DNA from: Planctomycetota bacterium
GTDB lineage: Bacteria; Planctomycetota; Planctomycetia; Pirellulales; Pirellulaceae
Length of the DNA stretch: 13,784 nucleotides
Assembly: GCA_026692885.1 (NCBI GenBank)
Contig: JAPLNJ010000628.1
Location: 1 to 13,784 of the forward strand
Direction: 5' to 3'
The stretch's first letter is position 1. Each line of letters starts with the position of its first letter. Shown here in pieces: positions 1 through 6,136 of the stretch. The notes beneath the pieces were generated by a model. It saw nothing but the letters and a program-made list of their open reading frames with translations. It was not told the DNA's origin and ran no database searches. Made by a program: the position numbers and the translations under genes.

Positions 1-4
1 TGCC

Positions 5-35
5 GGCTCCGCCTGCCTGCTTGCGAGGCGGAGCC
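5..35. repeat. Short perfect inverted repeat (hairpin)
   Basis: GGCTCCGCCT at 5-14 is exactly complementary to AGGCGGAGCC at 26-35, with an 11-nt loop. It lies beyond the 3' end of the minus-strand HEAT-repeat gene and resembles the short GC-rich dispersed palindromes common in planctomycete intergenic DNA. The left end of the window may cut a longer element. No U-tract follows, so it is not a classical intrinsic terminator. Confidence 0.6.
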
Positions 36-94
36 TCGTAACCCGAGCAAACTCGCACGCCTCCGGAGCCTGCTGAAATACTAGCGGAAAGCAA

Positions 95-188
95 CGTGGG
101 GTAAGCTTCCAGCTTGCCAATCTTCCGTATTCTCCGTTTCCTCGTCTTCCTCGGCTACGCATTTGGCAAGCTGGAAGCTTACCCCACG
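95..188. repeat. 26-bp perfect inverted repeat downstream of HEAT gene
   Basis: The arms at 95-120 and 163-188 are perfect reverse complements over 26 bp (the left arm begins CGTGGGGTAAGCTTCC) and surround a pyrimidine-rich 42-nt loop. Weaker complementarity continues outward: GGAGCCTGCTGAA near 65-76 against TTCAGCAGCCTCC near 193-205, with a bulge. It lies 64 bp past the stop codon of the minus-strand HEAT gene, where it could act as a 3' hairpin, terminator or RNA-stability element. That role is inferred. The sequence is not coding, although open frames cross it. Confidence 0.8.
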
Positions 189-251
189 ACTAATTCAGCA
201 GCCTCCTCTGGCTGGCGATCAAACGGGTCAAGGTCAACCGCGAGCGTTTCA

Positions 252-1568
252 TCAGTCGGCCGCTGTCCCCTGTTCGCTGATCTGCCGCAAACTGTCCGCG
301 GCGGTTCTGGCCACGTACCACTGTTCATCCTGGACCAACGCTTTCAACCCCGGGATGGCCGTCTTGGCCTCCGTCCCCATCTGCCCCAAGGCCAGGGCGG
401 CGTGGTAGCGAACTTCCCACTTGCGATCCCGCAACAACTCCGTCAAGGCGGGGACGGCTGTTTTCGCCTCGATGCCGATTCTACCCAAGGTCATGGCGGA
501 CAAGCAACGGACATCCGCCTCCTTGTCGTGCAGTAATTCCATCAGGACGGGGACCGCCGAAGGACCGATCTGGCCCAACGCGGCCGAGGCGTACCGGCGG
601 ACGGTCCAGTCGGGGTCGCGAAACAATTCCGCAATCGCGGGGATAGCCGTCTTCGCCTCGGTACACATCTTCCCCAACGCTTCGGCGGCGGAGCCGCGAA
701 CCTGCCACTGGGTGTCCCGCAGCGATTCCGTGAGTACCGGGATGGCGGCTGGACCGATCCTTCCCAGGGCCTCGGCGACAGTCCGTCGAACACTCGGATC
801 TTCATCCCGAAGTCCCGGCACCAAGGCCGGGATGATCCGTTTCGCATCGGCCCCCATTCCTCCCAGGGCCTCGGCGGCCGCCGCTCGAACATACGGACTC
901 CCGTCCTGGAACAGATCGGCCAGGGCCGGAATGGTGGCTTGCGCCTCGGCTCCCACTCTCCCCAGCGCGATGGCGGCGCATCGACAAATGTACGGACTCC
1001 CGTCCCGCAGCAATTCCAGCAGGATCGGAATGGCGGTCTTGGGGACGGGCCCCATTCCACCGAGAGCCTCGACGGCGCACGCGCGAACTTGCCGATCTTG
1101 ATCCTTGGTCAGTTCCATGAGAGCCGGGATCGCGGCCTGCGCCCCTGGCCCTATTTTCCCCACAGCCGAAGCAGCCGCGCGCCGGACATCCGCCTCCTTG
1201 TCGTGCAGCATGTCCGTGAGCGCCGGCACGGCGGCCGTGGCATTGACGCCTCCACACCCGTAAGCCGCGATAGCGTAGGCACGAATCCGCGGGTCCTTGT
1301 CGCTGATGTGGCCTAACATCCCAGCGGCGTGGATTCTGACCTTGGGATCGTTGTCGCAGAGCAGCTCCACAGCGGCGCCGATTTTTTCCTGAGCGTCTCG
1401 CTGCTTGTCGACGAGCAGCTTCGTGAAGGCGGGGACCGGATCGGCGGGTCCGCCAAAAAAAGTCCCCATCCCCCCTGCCCCCCTGCCACCCCGTTGAGCT
1501 TGACAGAACTGGTCTGCGACGAGCAACGGCAGAGTCGCCAGCAAAACGGTTATGGTGGATCGTATCAT
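252..1568 (-). CDS. Secreted HEAT-repeat protein
   Basis: This 438-aa protein starts with a hydrophobic signal peptide (about residues 1-24, ending near CQAQ), followed by a short Gly/Arg-rich linker (GGRGAGG). From about residue 45 to the C-terminus it is built of roughly ten HEAT-like helical repeats of 36-37 aa. The recurring pattern is AIPALxELLRD.....VRxxAAxALGxMG.EAKT, typical of PBS-lyase-type HEAT solenoids. Such solenoids bind proteins; no catalytic motif is visible and no partner can be named. The ATG at 1568 is supported by GGAGG five bases upstream and by the signal peptide starting there. Long open frames on the other strand and in other frames are shadows of the repetitive GC-rich sequence. 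The protein is probably periplasmic or otherwise exported. The gene stands alone: nothing adjoins it on the same strand within 700 bp upstream. Confidence 0.93.
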   Translation of the reverse strand: MIRSTITVLLATLPLLVADQFCQAQRGGRGAGGMGTFFGGPADPVPAFTKLLVDKQRDAQEKIGAAVELLCDNDPKVRIHAAGMLGHISDKDPRIRAYAIAAYGCGGVNATAAVPALTDMLHDKEADVRRAAASAVGKIGPGAQAAIPALMELTKDQDRQVRACAVEALGGMGPVPKTAIPILLELLRDGSPYICRCAAIALGRVGAEAQATIPALADLFQDGSPYVRAAAAEALGGMGADAKRIIPALVPGLRDEDPSVRRTVAEALGRIGPAAIPVLTESLRDTQWQVRGSAAEALGKMCTEAKTAIPAIAELFRDPDWTVRRYASAALGQIGPSAVPVLMELLHDKEADVRCLSAMTLGRIGIEAKTAVPALTELLRDRKWEVRYHAALALGQMGTEAKTAIPGLKALVQDEQWYVARTAADSLRQISEQGTAAD

Positions 1569-2038
1569 GACAGCCTCCGGCTTGCGGTTAAGCGGACATC
1601 CGCGTAGCGCTAGCCAGGATTATTGACGGCGAACCTGCACGTGGCGTGCATCGAGCCAGTAATTTGCCCAGTCCATGGACCATCCGGGCCATGCCGTCAT
1701 TCTAGCGGACGTGGCGAGAGGGCGGTAGATTTCTCCGCCGGGCCTCACAGCATTCATGCACAACGCGTCCCAACGCCGCTCTGCGGACGCTGTCTCGATC
1801 GGCCCGGTCCGGAAGGCCACGAAGTTGGCGCGGGCGTTGAGCGGTGTCAAGGACTGAGTTGGCCTCGCTTGACCCAGAGCCGCGTACACGCTTGCGGGGG
1901 GCGACGACGAAACCGGTCGTCGGACCGCCGTCGCCGTTGGCTCCGGGTCAAACGACGAACCATCCTCGCCGCTCGCAGAATAGCTCGTTCCACCGGACAA
2001 GCGGCTTGCTGATCTAACCGGCGACGGAACGGGACGTA
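1569..2038. other. Non-coding gap with one imperfect hairpin
   Basis: No convincing gene is seen here. A 153-codon minus-strand frame crosses 1620-2081, but it has no recognisable domain, runs into a repeat at its start and has low-complexity Pro/Ser/Arg composition. A plus-strand frame covers the same bases. The clearest structure is a nested stem: TTGACCCAGAGCC at 1869-1881 pairs with GGCTCCGGGTCAA at 1939-1951 with one mismatch. It encloses CGACGAC (1902-1908) facing GTCGTCG (1916-1922). The stretch next to the HEAT start presumably carries its promoter, but no clear -35/-10 pair was found. Confidence 0.5.
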
Positions 2039-2090
2039 GGGTGGACTGTGCCCACCAGCGACCGCCACTTACGGTGGGCACAGCCCACCC
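2039..2090. repeat. 18-bp inverted repeat (GGGTGG.CTGTGCCCACC type)
   Basis: GGGTGGACTGTGCCCACC at 2039-2056 and GGTGGGCACAGCCCACCC at 2073-2090 are reverse complements with one mismatch, around a 16-nt loop. This is a compact hairpin of a type often scattered between planctomycete genes. It lies 12 bp from the left edge of the 173-bp dispersed element, so the two repeat families are stacked in one gap. Confidence 0.75.
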
Positions 2091-2102
2091 ACCATTGAAC
2101 CA

Positions 2103-2275
2103 GGATTATTTATGCTCCTGTAGGCCGGACCAAGCAACCGGAAGCACTGCCGGAACTTCGGTCGCTTCCGGCGCCTGGCGTCTGCACCAAGCGGGTTCTT
2201 CCTACGAGCTTCGGTTGCGCCGTTCCGGCATAGTCTTGCGCGACCTCGCTCCGGCCTACATGACTAATCCGGGTT
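2103..2275 (+). repeat. Dispersed 140-bp element with 12-bp termini, copy 1
   Basis: The core at 2120-2259 is exactly 140 bp and starts GTAGGCCGGAC, ending GTCCGGCCTAC-like (CTCGCTCCGGCCTAC). An inverted second copy of the same 140-bp length lies at 11937-12076 and matches at about 129 of 140 positions without gaps. Similarity continues into both flanks: GGATTAT..ATGCTCCT on the left and TGA...ATCCGGGTT on the right, giving 173 bp in all. The ends are inverted repeats (GTAGGCCGGA.C) and an internal CCGGAA/TTCCGG stem exists. A translated frame also looks conserved between copies, but only because the DNA is conserved. No transposase is encoded. Confidence 0.85.
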
Positions 2276-2312
2276 GAATCGACCGTTCGCAAGATCCGAC
2301 GAATCATCCGGG

Positions 2313-2498
2313 TTAGGCCGCGTCTTCCATTTCGCTCAGCATCGCAATGGCGGACAGGGCGTTTTCCAGACCGCCGATCTCGGCGATGAACTCTTGCAGA
2401 GCGGCAGCTTGCTGCTCGTCCAGTTCGCTGCCTTCTTCCGTCAATAGCTCGCGAATCTCGTCGGCAGCCAAATCCTGGATACGGATCGTGTCGGACAT
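2313..2498 (-). CDS. Small acidic helical protein, 61 aa
   Basis: I do not recognise the family. The 61-aa product is strongly acidic and predicted helical, with segments IRELLTEEGSEL, AAALQEFIAEIGGLENALSA and AMLSEMEDAA, and no Cys, His, signal peptide or membrane segment. The reading is credible because an AGGAG sequence (CTCCT at 2505-2509 on the plus strand) lies six bases before the ATG. The composition is also protein-like and the frame is compact, ending before the repeat at 2275. It is transcribed divergently from the STAS gene at 2733. The GG within a helical leader-like sequence recalls peptide leaders such as Nif11-type precursors. No core peptide or maturation enzyme is nearby, so that reading is weak. 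It could equally be a small regulatory or adaptor protein. Confidence 0.7.
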   Translation of the reverse strand: MSDTIRIQDLAADEIRELLTEEGSELDEQQAAALQEFIAEIGGLENALSAIAMLSEMEDAA

Positions 2499-2732
2499 GG
2501 GAAACTCCTGAAACTAGTCTGCAGTGCATTCGTCCCAAGTGTGATCGGATGACGTGCTCGGCCCTTTTCAGAAGATTTGGGCCAGTTCGAGCCACTAGCG
2601 ACTGCTAGCCCCACGGTCTGTAACGATTAGCGGTGAGAATTCCGCTGGCGTACCCCAGACCACCGCATTGCGGCCTGACCGTCCGGTGCGGTAGCATAAG
2701 CAAAGTTGGCCGTCGTCCCCAGAGGAGAAAAA

Positions 2733-3146
2733 ATGGCAAAACTTCCACATCGGATCTTCGAAATCTATGAATCACGCGAGGAAGCGATTCAAGTGCTGAC
2801 GCCGAAGTCAGAGCGAACCGCCACTGACGCCACCGCCCCGGAGTCATGGGAGTTTCGGCACTTGGCCGTCTCGCGGTTGGCCGGCGTGACGCACGTTGAG
2901 TTCAAGGAGGCCCAGGATTTCGGCGATGAGACCGTGCCCGAGCTCCGCGATGACTTCGCCCAACTCGCCGATCAGTTGGGCAGGGACAACAAGGTCCTGT
3001 TGGACTTCACCGGCGTTGTGTTGTTTGGCTCGGCCTTTATCAACGCCATGGCGCTCTTCAACAAGAAGTTGCGGGTCAAAGGCAGCCGGATCGCTCTGTG
3101 CTGCCTCGGCCCCGGCGTGCGCGAGTCGTTTTTCGCGGTCGGATGA
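2733..3146 (+). CDS. STAS-domain protein (anti-sigma-antagonist-like), apparently permuted
   Basis: The ATG at 2733 is chosen over an upstream TTG at 2706 because AGAGGAG lies seven bases before it; the product is 137 aa. Residues 52-137 match the STAS fold: strand VTHVEFKE (52-59), helix TVPELRDDFAQLADQL (67-82), strand KVLLDFTGV (87-95), the phospho-site loop VLFGSAF (96-102), helix MALFNKKLRVKG (106-117), strand RIALCCL (119-125) and the start of helix VRESFF. The chain then stops at G137, without the usual closing strand and helix. A segment with exactly that look (RIFEIYESREEAIQVL, residues 7-22) instead lies at the N-terminus. Ser100 is the candidate phospho-acceptor, although the usual preceding Asp is Gly. 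STAS proteins typically bind or release anti-sigma factors. No partner kinase or anti-sigma gene adjoins it. A weak TTGCGG-18-TAGCAT pair at 2668-2697 may be its promoter. Confidence 0.85.
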   Translation: MAKLPHRIFEIYESREEAIQVLTPKSERTATDATAPESWEFRHLAVSRLAGVTHVEFKEAQDFGDETVPELRDDFAQLADQLGRDNKVLLDFTGVVLFGSAFINAMALFNKKLRVKGSRIALCCLGPGVRESFFAVG

Positions 3147-3150
3147 GCCA

Positions 3151-3212
3151 CCACGTAGGTCAGGCTTTCCAGCCTGACTTGAACCACGCGTCAGGCTAGA
3201 AAGCCTAAGTGG
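3151..3212. repeat. GTAGGTCAGGCTTTCC hairpin repeat, copy 1 (3' end of STAS gene)
   Basis: Starting eight bases after the STAS stop, CCACGTAGGTCAGGC..TTCCAGCCTGAC (3151-3178) faces GTCAGGCTAGAAAGCC..TAAGTGG (to 3212). The arms form a long stem in which the right one lacks five bases. The left arm also folds on itself (GTCAGGCT/AGCCTGAC). The same 24-bp unit recurs at 6006 and 6035. It sits between the convergent STAS and GH genes and may terminate transcription or protect mRNA 3' ends. That function is inferred, and no poly-U run is present. Confidence 0.8.
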
Positions 3213-3241
3213 CTGGAAAAGAATAAGTCCGTAGTCTGACC

Positions 3242-3300
3242 GTAGGACGGATTGGCACTTCGGCCGGATGTTTCGGGGCCGACGTGCCAATCCGCCCTAC
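3242..3300. repeat. 17-bp inverted repeat (GTAGG.CGGATTGGCAC type)
   Basis: GTAGGACGGATTGGCAC (3242-3258) and GTGCCAATCCGCCCTAC (3284-3300) pair with one mismatch. An inner stem CGGCC (3261-3265)/GGCCG (3277-3281) continues the fold. It lies 37 bp beyond the stop of the minus-strand hydrolase gene and so is the second hairpin in the convergent gap. This palindrome type is widely dispersed in planctomycete genomes, from general knowledge rather than a search. Confidence 0.8.
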
Positions 3301-3337
3301 CACCGATTCGCCAGGTTGTTTCTTTGCAACCGCTAAC

Positions 3338-5161
3338 CTACCGGTACTCCACGTCGTCCAGGTAGAACGTCACGGGTTTCCCTTGGCCGGCAAGGGACCA
3401 GAGGAAGCCGCTCTTGATCCGGTAGAGTTCCCGTTCACTCAGATCGAACTGGTACTGCTTCCAATCCTTGGTCAACGTCACTTCCAACTCGCCCTTCGAG
3501 CTATCGTGGTATTTCTTTTCGATTTGAATGGTCCCGTAGCCGAACTTGACTTTCTCGCCACCTTCCTGACCGCGGGCCCAAAAGGTTAGATGTTCGGCAC
3601 CGGTCACGTCGTACCCGCCGGGCTTTTCGCCCCAGTCGTTGGCCGGATGCTGCCAGACGACGCCGGCCCAATTGCCGCTGTCCTTGTAGGTCACCTTCAG
3701 GCAGGTCTTGCCCGAGTGCGGATTATCGGTGCAATCCGAGTCCATGCTGACCGCCTGGTGGTTGCCCATCCAGCCGGAGGCCACGTAGGGCGGGGCCTGC
3801 TGCTCGTCGCTGTACACCACCAGTGGCAACTTGACGACCAACGGCTTAACCGGCGTTTTCGGTCCGGCCACCTGGATCGGCAGGCTCCCGACCGCGGCAC
3901 CGCCGTAAGCGTTGCGGACGTAGCAGTACAGCCGGTAGATGCCGCCGGACTTGGGCATCTGCACGGTCACTTGCGTTTCGCTGTTCTTCGCGATCGCCTC
4001 CGGGAATTCCGGCGTGGCGTCCGCGCCGGTGCCTTGAACCCCATAGTTGGCCTGTTCGCTGCATAGCACCCACTCGATCTTGAGCGTGTCGCCCTGCGCG
4101 GCCGCCGCCTCGACGCGTGCCTTGACCGTCTCGCCGCCGAGGACCTGATCCTTGCCGAGCCAGGCGAGTTTCTTCATGACCGGACAGGGATGCGCTGGCG
4201 GCTTGCCAGACCAGAGTTCTTGCATCGTGTCGACGGCTGCCAATTTGCTTTGGTCCGGCAGCAACATCCCGAACCAGGTGGCCGTCGCTTCGATCTTGTA
4301 GCCCCAGGTGAACGCATACGAGCCCAGACACACGTCCGGCGCGCCCAGGACCGACTTGGTGTATGTCGCGAGGTAGCACTTGGCCTTCTCGGTGCTGGTC
4401 AGTTCCGGCGCGGCGCCGAACGTATTCAGGGGGATCTCCCACGTGCCCGGCGGGCCGAACTCCGTGATCACGAACGGCTTGGTGCCGCCCGCCTTACGGT
4501 AGCGTTCCGCCAGCGACGGGCCGCCGCCGTAGCAGTTGATGCCGATCACGTCGATGTCCGGACAGTACTTGTGGATGTTCTTGACTTTGTCGCCGCCGAT
4601 TTCCGCCACGACCGTCATCGTGGGCCGGTGGGGATCGATTTCGTGGACCATCAGGGCGAGGTCCTGAACGGCCTTCCAGAGCAACGGCGTATCGTTGTCG
4701 AGCTCCATTTCGTTGCCCAGCGCCCATATCAGCACGGCCGGATGCTCCTTGTACTTCAACACCGCCCGCCGGACATCGTCGAACTGCTTCTTCACGGCAG
4801 CCGCGTCGTTGTAGTTGAAGCCTTGGTCCTGGTGTCCGAGCCAATGTCCGACCGTGACCGTCAGCCCGAGCTGCTGAGCTTCCTCCAGCTCGCGCTGCGT
4901 CTCCGGGCCGATGCCCCAAGTGCGAATTGAGTTCCCACCGCACCGCGCTAAAGCCGCCTTGGACCCACCGCCGCCACCACCTTTAATGAAGCAGGGTTGG
5001 CCGTCGCGCAAGAGCGTCCACTTGCCCCCACGGTTCACCACTTGCGTGCGAACCGACTTAGTCGGCTGCGCTCCCCAAGCATTGCCCGTTCCCTGGGTCG
5101 CCATCGACAGCAGGGCTAGAATCAGGAACGCACTCCGGTAGCATCGCTGGCGGTGACTCAT
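3338..5161 (-). CDS. Secreted glycoside hydrolase family 2-like protein with C-terminal domain
   Basis: The ATG at 5161 gives a 607-aa protein with an AAGGA ribosome site seven bases upstream and a Sec signal peptide (about 1-31, FLILALLSMATQG, then A-x-A-like WGA). An open extension to 5296 is rejected because it crosses a repeat. Residues 40-325 look like the TIM barrel of GH2/GH5-type enzymes: CGGNSIRTWG (74-83), VLIWALGNEMEL with the likely acid/base Glu151 (143-154), and VITEFG with the likely nucleophile Glu234 (231-236). A hexaglycine (61-66) lies in the first loop. Residues 340-435 resemble an Ig-like domain. Residues 447-607 form a second beta-sandwich ending VTFYLDDVEY, as in carbohydrate-binding or galactose-binding-like modules. 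It probably acts on polysaccharide outside the cytoplasm; the substrate is unknown. No sulfatase or transporter partner adjoins it. Confidence 0.88.
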   Translation of the reverse strand: MSHRQRCYRSAFLILALLSMATQGTGNAWGAQPTKSVRTQVVNRGGKWTLLRDGQPCFIKGGGGGGSKAALARCGGNSIRTWGIGPETQRELEEAQQLGLTVTVGHWLGHQDQGFNYNDAAAVKKQFDDVRRAVLKYKEHPAVLIWALGNEMELDNDTPLLWKAVQDLALMVHEIDPHRPTMTVVAEIGGDKVKNIHKYCPDIDVIGINCYGGGPSLAERYRKAGGTKPFVITEFGPPGTWEIPLNTFGAAPELTSTEKAKCYLATYTKSVLGAPDVCLGSYAFTWGYKIEATATWFGMLLPDQSKLAAVDTMQELWSGKPPAHPCPVMKKLAWLGKDQVLGGETVKARVEAAAAQGDTLKIEWVLCSEQANYGVQGTGADATPEFPEAIAKNSETQVTVQMPKSGGIYRLYCYVRNAYGGAAVGSLPIQVAGPKTPVKPLVVKLPLVVYSDEQQAPPYVASGWMGNHQAVSMDSDCTDNPHSGKTCLKVTYKDSGNWAGVVWQHPANDWGEKPGGYDVTGAEHLTFWARGQEGGEKVKFGYGTIQIEKKYHDSSKGELEVTLTKDWKQYQFDLSERELYRIKSGFLWSLAGQGKPVTFYLDDVEYR

Positions 5162-5228
5162 GCAGGATTCCTTGCGTTGTGGGGTGAAAGCGTCGGGAGC
5201 CTGATTGGGCAAAAGGCGGGTCTGCGGC

Positions 5229-5350
5229 TTGGAAGTTATGAGTAGCCGAATTTGTAAGAATTCGGGGTGTTTCGCGGGGCCTAGCGACCACCGCAACCTC
5301 GGGATTCTTATGAATTCGGCTACTTCGCGTCAAGAAACGCAACTTCAAAG
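5229..5350 (+). repeat. Palindromic 82-bp core element, copy 1 (with flanks)
   Basis: The core 5242-5323 starts GTAGCCGAATTTGTAAGAA and ends CTTATGAATTCGGCTAC. The ends fold into a stem of about 24 bp around a 34-nt loop. An inverted partner of the same 82-bp length lies at 7040-7121 (about 72 of 82 identical). Related flanks extend both: GGAAGTTATGA to the left and ACGCAACTTCAAAG to the right. It lies in the divergent gap between the hydrolase and RidA genes, upstream of the RidA promoter. Relative to copy 2, one stem pair is changed on both sides (G-C to A-T) and two pairs become G-U type. Confidence 0.88.
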
Positions 5351-5464
5351 GCCTACGGTAGGAATGTCTGCCCCAAGCATTCTCCCGCCGCCACCCCTGC
5401 ACGTTAGCCGATGCTGCGGCATCGGGCAACCGGGACTGCCCGGAAAGGATCGCCTCGCCCTTGG

Positions 5465-5493
5465 GTCACTTTGCGGCGGCATCTTGGTATACT
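5465..5493 (+). promoter_or_regulatory. Candidate sigma70-type promoter for RidA gene
   Basis: TATACT at 5488-5493 is one base off the TATAAT consensus and is preceded by TGG, making an extended -10 (TGgTATACT). The -35 position (GTCACT, 5465-5470, 17-bp spacing) is poor, as allowed for extended -10 promoters. The start would fall about 45 bases before the RidA ATG. Prediction from sequence only. Confidence 0.5.
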
Positions 5494-5546
5494 ACGGTGC
5501 AAGGCCGCGGAGTCCTTGGGACATTTTTCCCTTTGGAGAGACAAGT

Positions 5547-6038
5547 ATGAGCGCCACACAACGAATACAGGAATTGGGTTTGGAATTTCCGCCGGCCCCC
5601 AAACCGCTGGGCGTCTACAAGCCACTGCTGATTGTCGGCAACCTGGCCTACATCTCCGGGCACGTCCCGCTGTTGCCCGACGGCACGCTGCTCAAGGGCC
5701 GCGTGGGCCAGGACGTCGATCAGCAGGCTGGCTACCAAGCGGCGCGACAGGTCGGCTTGGCCGTGCTCGCGACGCTCCAGGCCGGACTGGGTAGCCTGGA
5801 CCGGGTGCAACGGATCGTGAAGACGCTGGGCATGGTCAACTGCACGGCCGATTTCAATCAACTCCCAGCGGTGGTCAATGGCTTCAGCGAATTGATGGCT
5901 CAAGTGTTCGGTCCGGACCAAGGCGTTGGCGCCCGCAGCGTGCTGGGCGCGTCCAGCCTGCCGGGAAACATTCCGGTCGAAGTCGAGGCGATTTTCGAGA
6001 TTGCAGTAGGTCAGGCTTTCCAGCCTGACGGACTGTAG
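5547..6038 (+). CDS. RidA/YjgF/UK114 family protein
   Basis: The ATG at 5547 follows GGAGAG by six bases; the longer open frame upstream crosses a repeat and a promoter. The 163-aa product matches the longer RidA-like subfamily (about 150 aa): ISGHVPLLPDG (36-46), GYQAARQVGLAVLATLQAGLG (62-82), VKTLGMVNCTADFNQLPAVV (91-110), FGPDQGVGARSVLGASSLPG with the conserved Arg130, and closing strand VEVEAIFEIA (144-153). Canonical RidA deaminates reactive enamine/imine intermediates from PLP enzymes and forms cytosolic trimers. Activity of this subgroup is not established. The family fold ends at about residue 153. The last ten residues (VGQAFQPDGL) and the TAG stop are read from the GTAGGTCAGGC repeat. 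The PH-domain gene follows after 98 bp on the same strand and may be co-transcribed. Confidence 0.93.
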   Translation: MSATQRIQELGLEFPPAPKPLGVYKPLLIVGNLAYISGHVPLLPDGTLLKGRVGQDVDQQAGYQAARQVGLAVLATLQAGLGSLDRVQRIVKTLGMVNCTADFNQLPAVVNGFSELMAQVFGPDQGVGARSVLGASSLPGNIPVEVEAIFEIAVGQAFQPDGL

Positions 6039-6112
6039 GTCAGGCTTCCCAGCCTGACGAACTGTCTGGAAACGATCGAGAAATCTTCGTCAGCCGGGAA
6101 AGGCTGAATTAC
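6006..6112. repeat. GTAGGTCAGGC repeat cluster at RidA 3' end
   Basis: Two direct 24-bp units begin GTAGGTCAGGCTT at 6006-6029 and 6035-6058; they differ at one base (TTTCC versus TTCCC). A diverged inverted unit (GTCAGCCGGGAAAGGC..AATTAC) lies at 6089-6112 and can pair with either. The first unit is inside the RidA reading frame, and the TAG of the second unit is its stop codon. The same unit occurs at 3155-3178. Each unit is itself a small palindrome (GTCAGGCT/AGCCTGAC). Confidence 0.88.
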
Positions 6113-6136
6113 TCATCACGGCAAAAGGAGAGACGC

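Noticed and set aside
421..1316. Long plus-strand and alternative minus-strand frames over the HEAT gene
   Set aside because: They are shadows of the repetitive GC-rich HEAT sequence, with low-complexity Ser/Arg/Pro composition and no ribosome site.
1620..2081. 153-codon minus-strand frame as a gene
   Set aside because: It starts inside a palindromic repeat, has no recognisable domain and competes with a plus-strand frame over the same bases; it remains unproven.
2041..2277. Conserved small protein shared with the frame at 11406-12158
   Set aside because: The shared peptide is simply the translated 140-bp DNA repeat; substitutions are not concentrated at third codon positions and include several amino acid changes.
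5162..5296. N-terminal extension of the glycoside hydrolase to 5296
   Set aside because: It would read through the 82-bp palindromic repeat and bury the signal peptide; the ATG at 5161 has a ribosome site.
5205..5546. Upstream extension of the RidA reading frame
   Set aside because: It crosses the repeat and the extended -10 promoter; family length fits the ATG at 5547.
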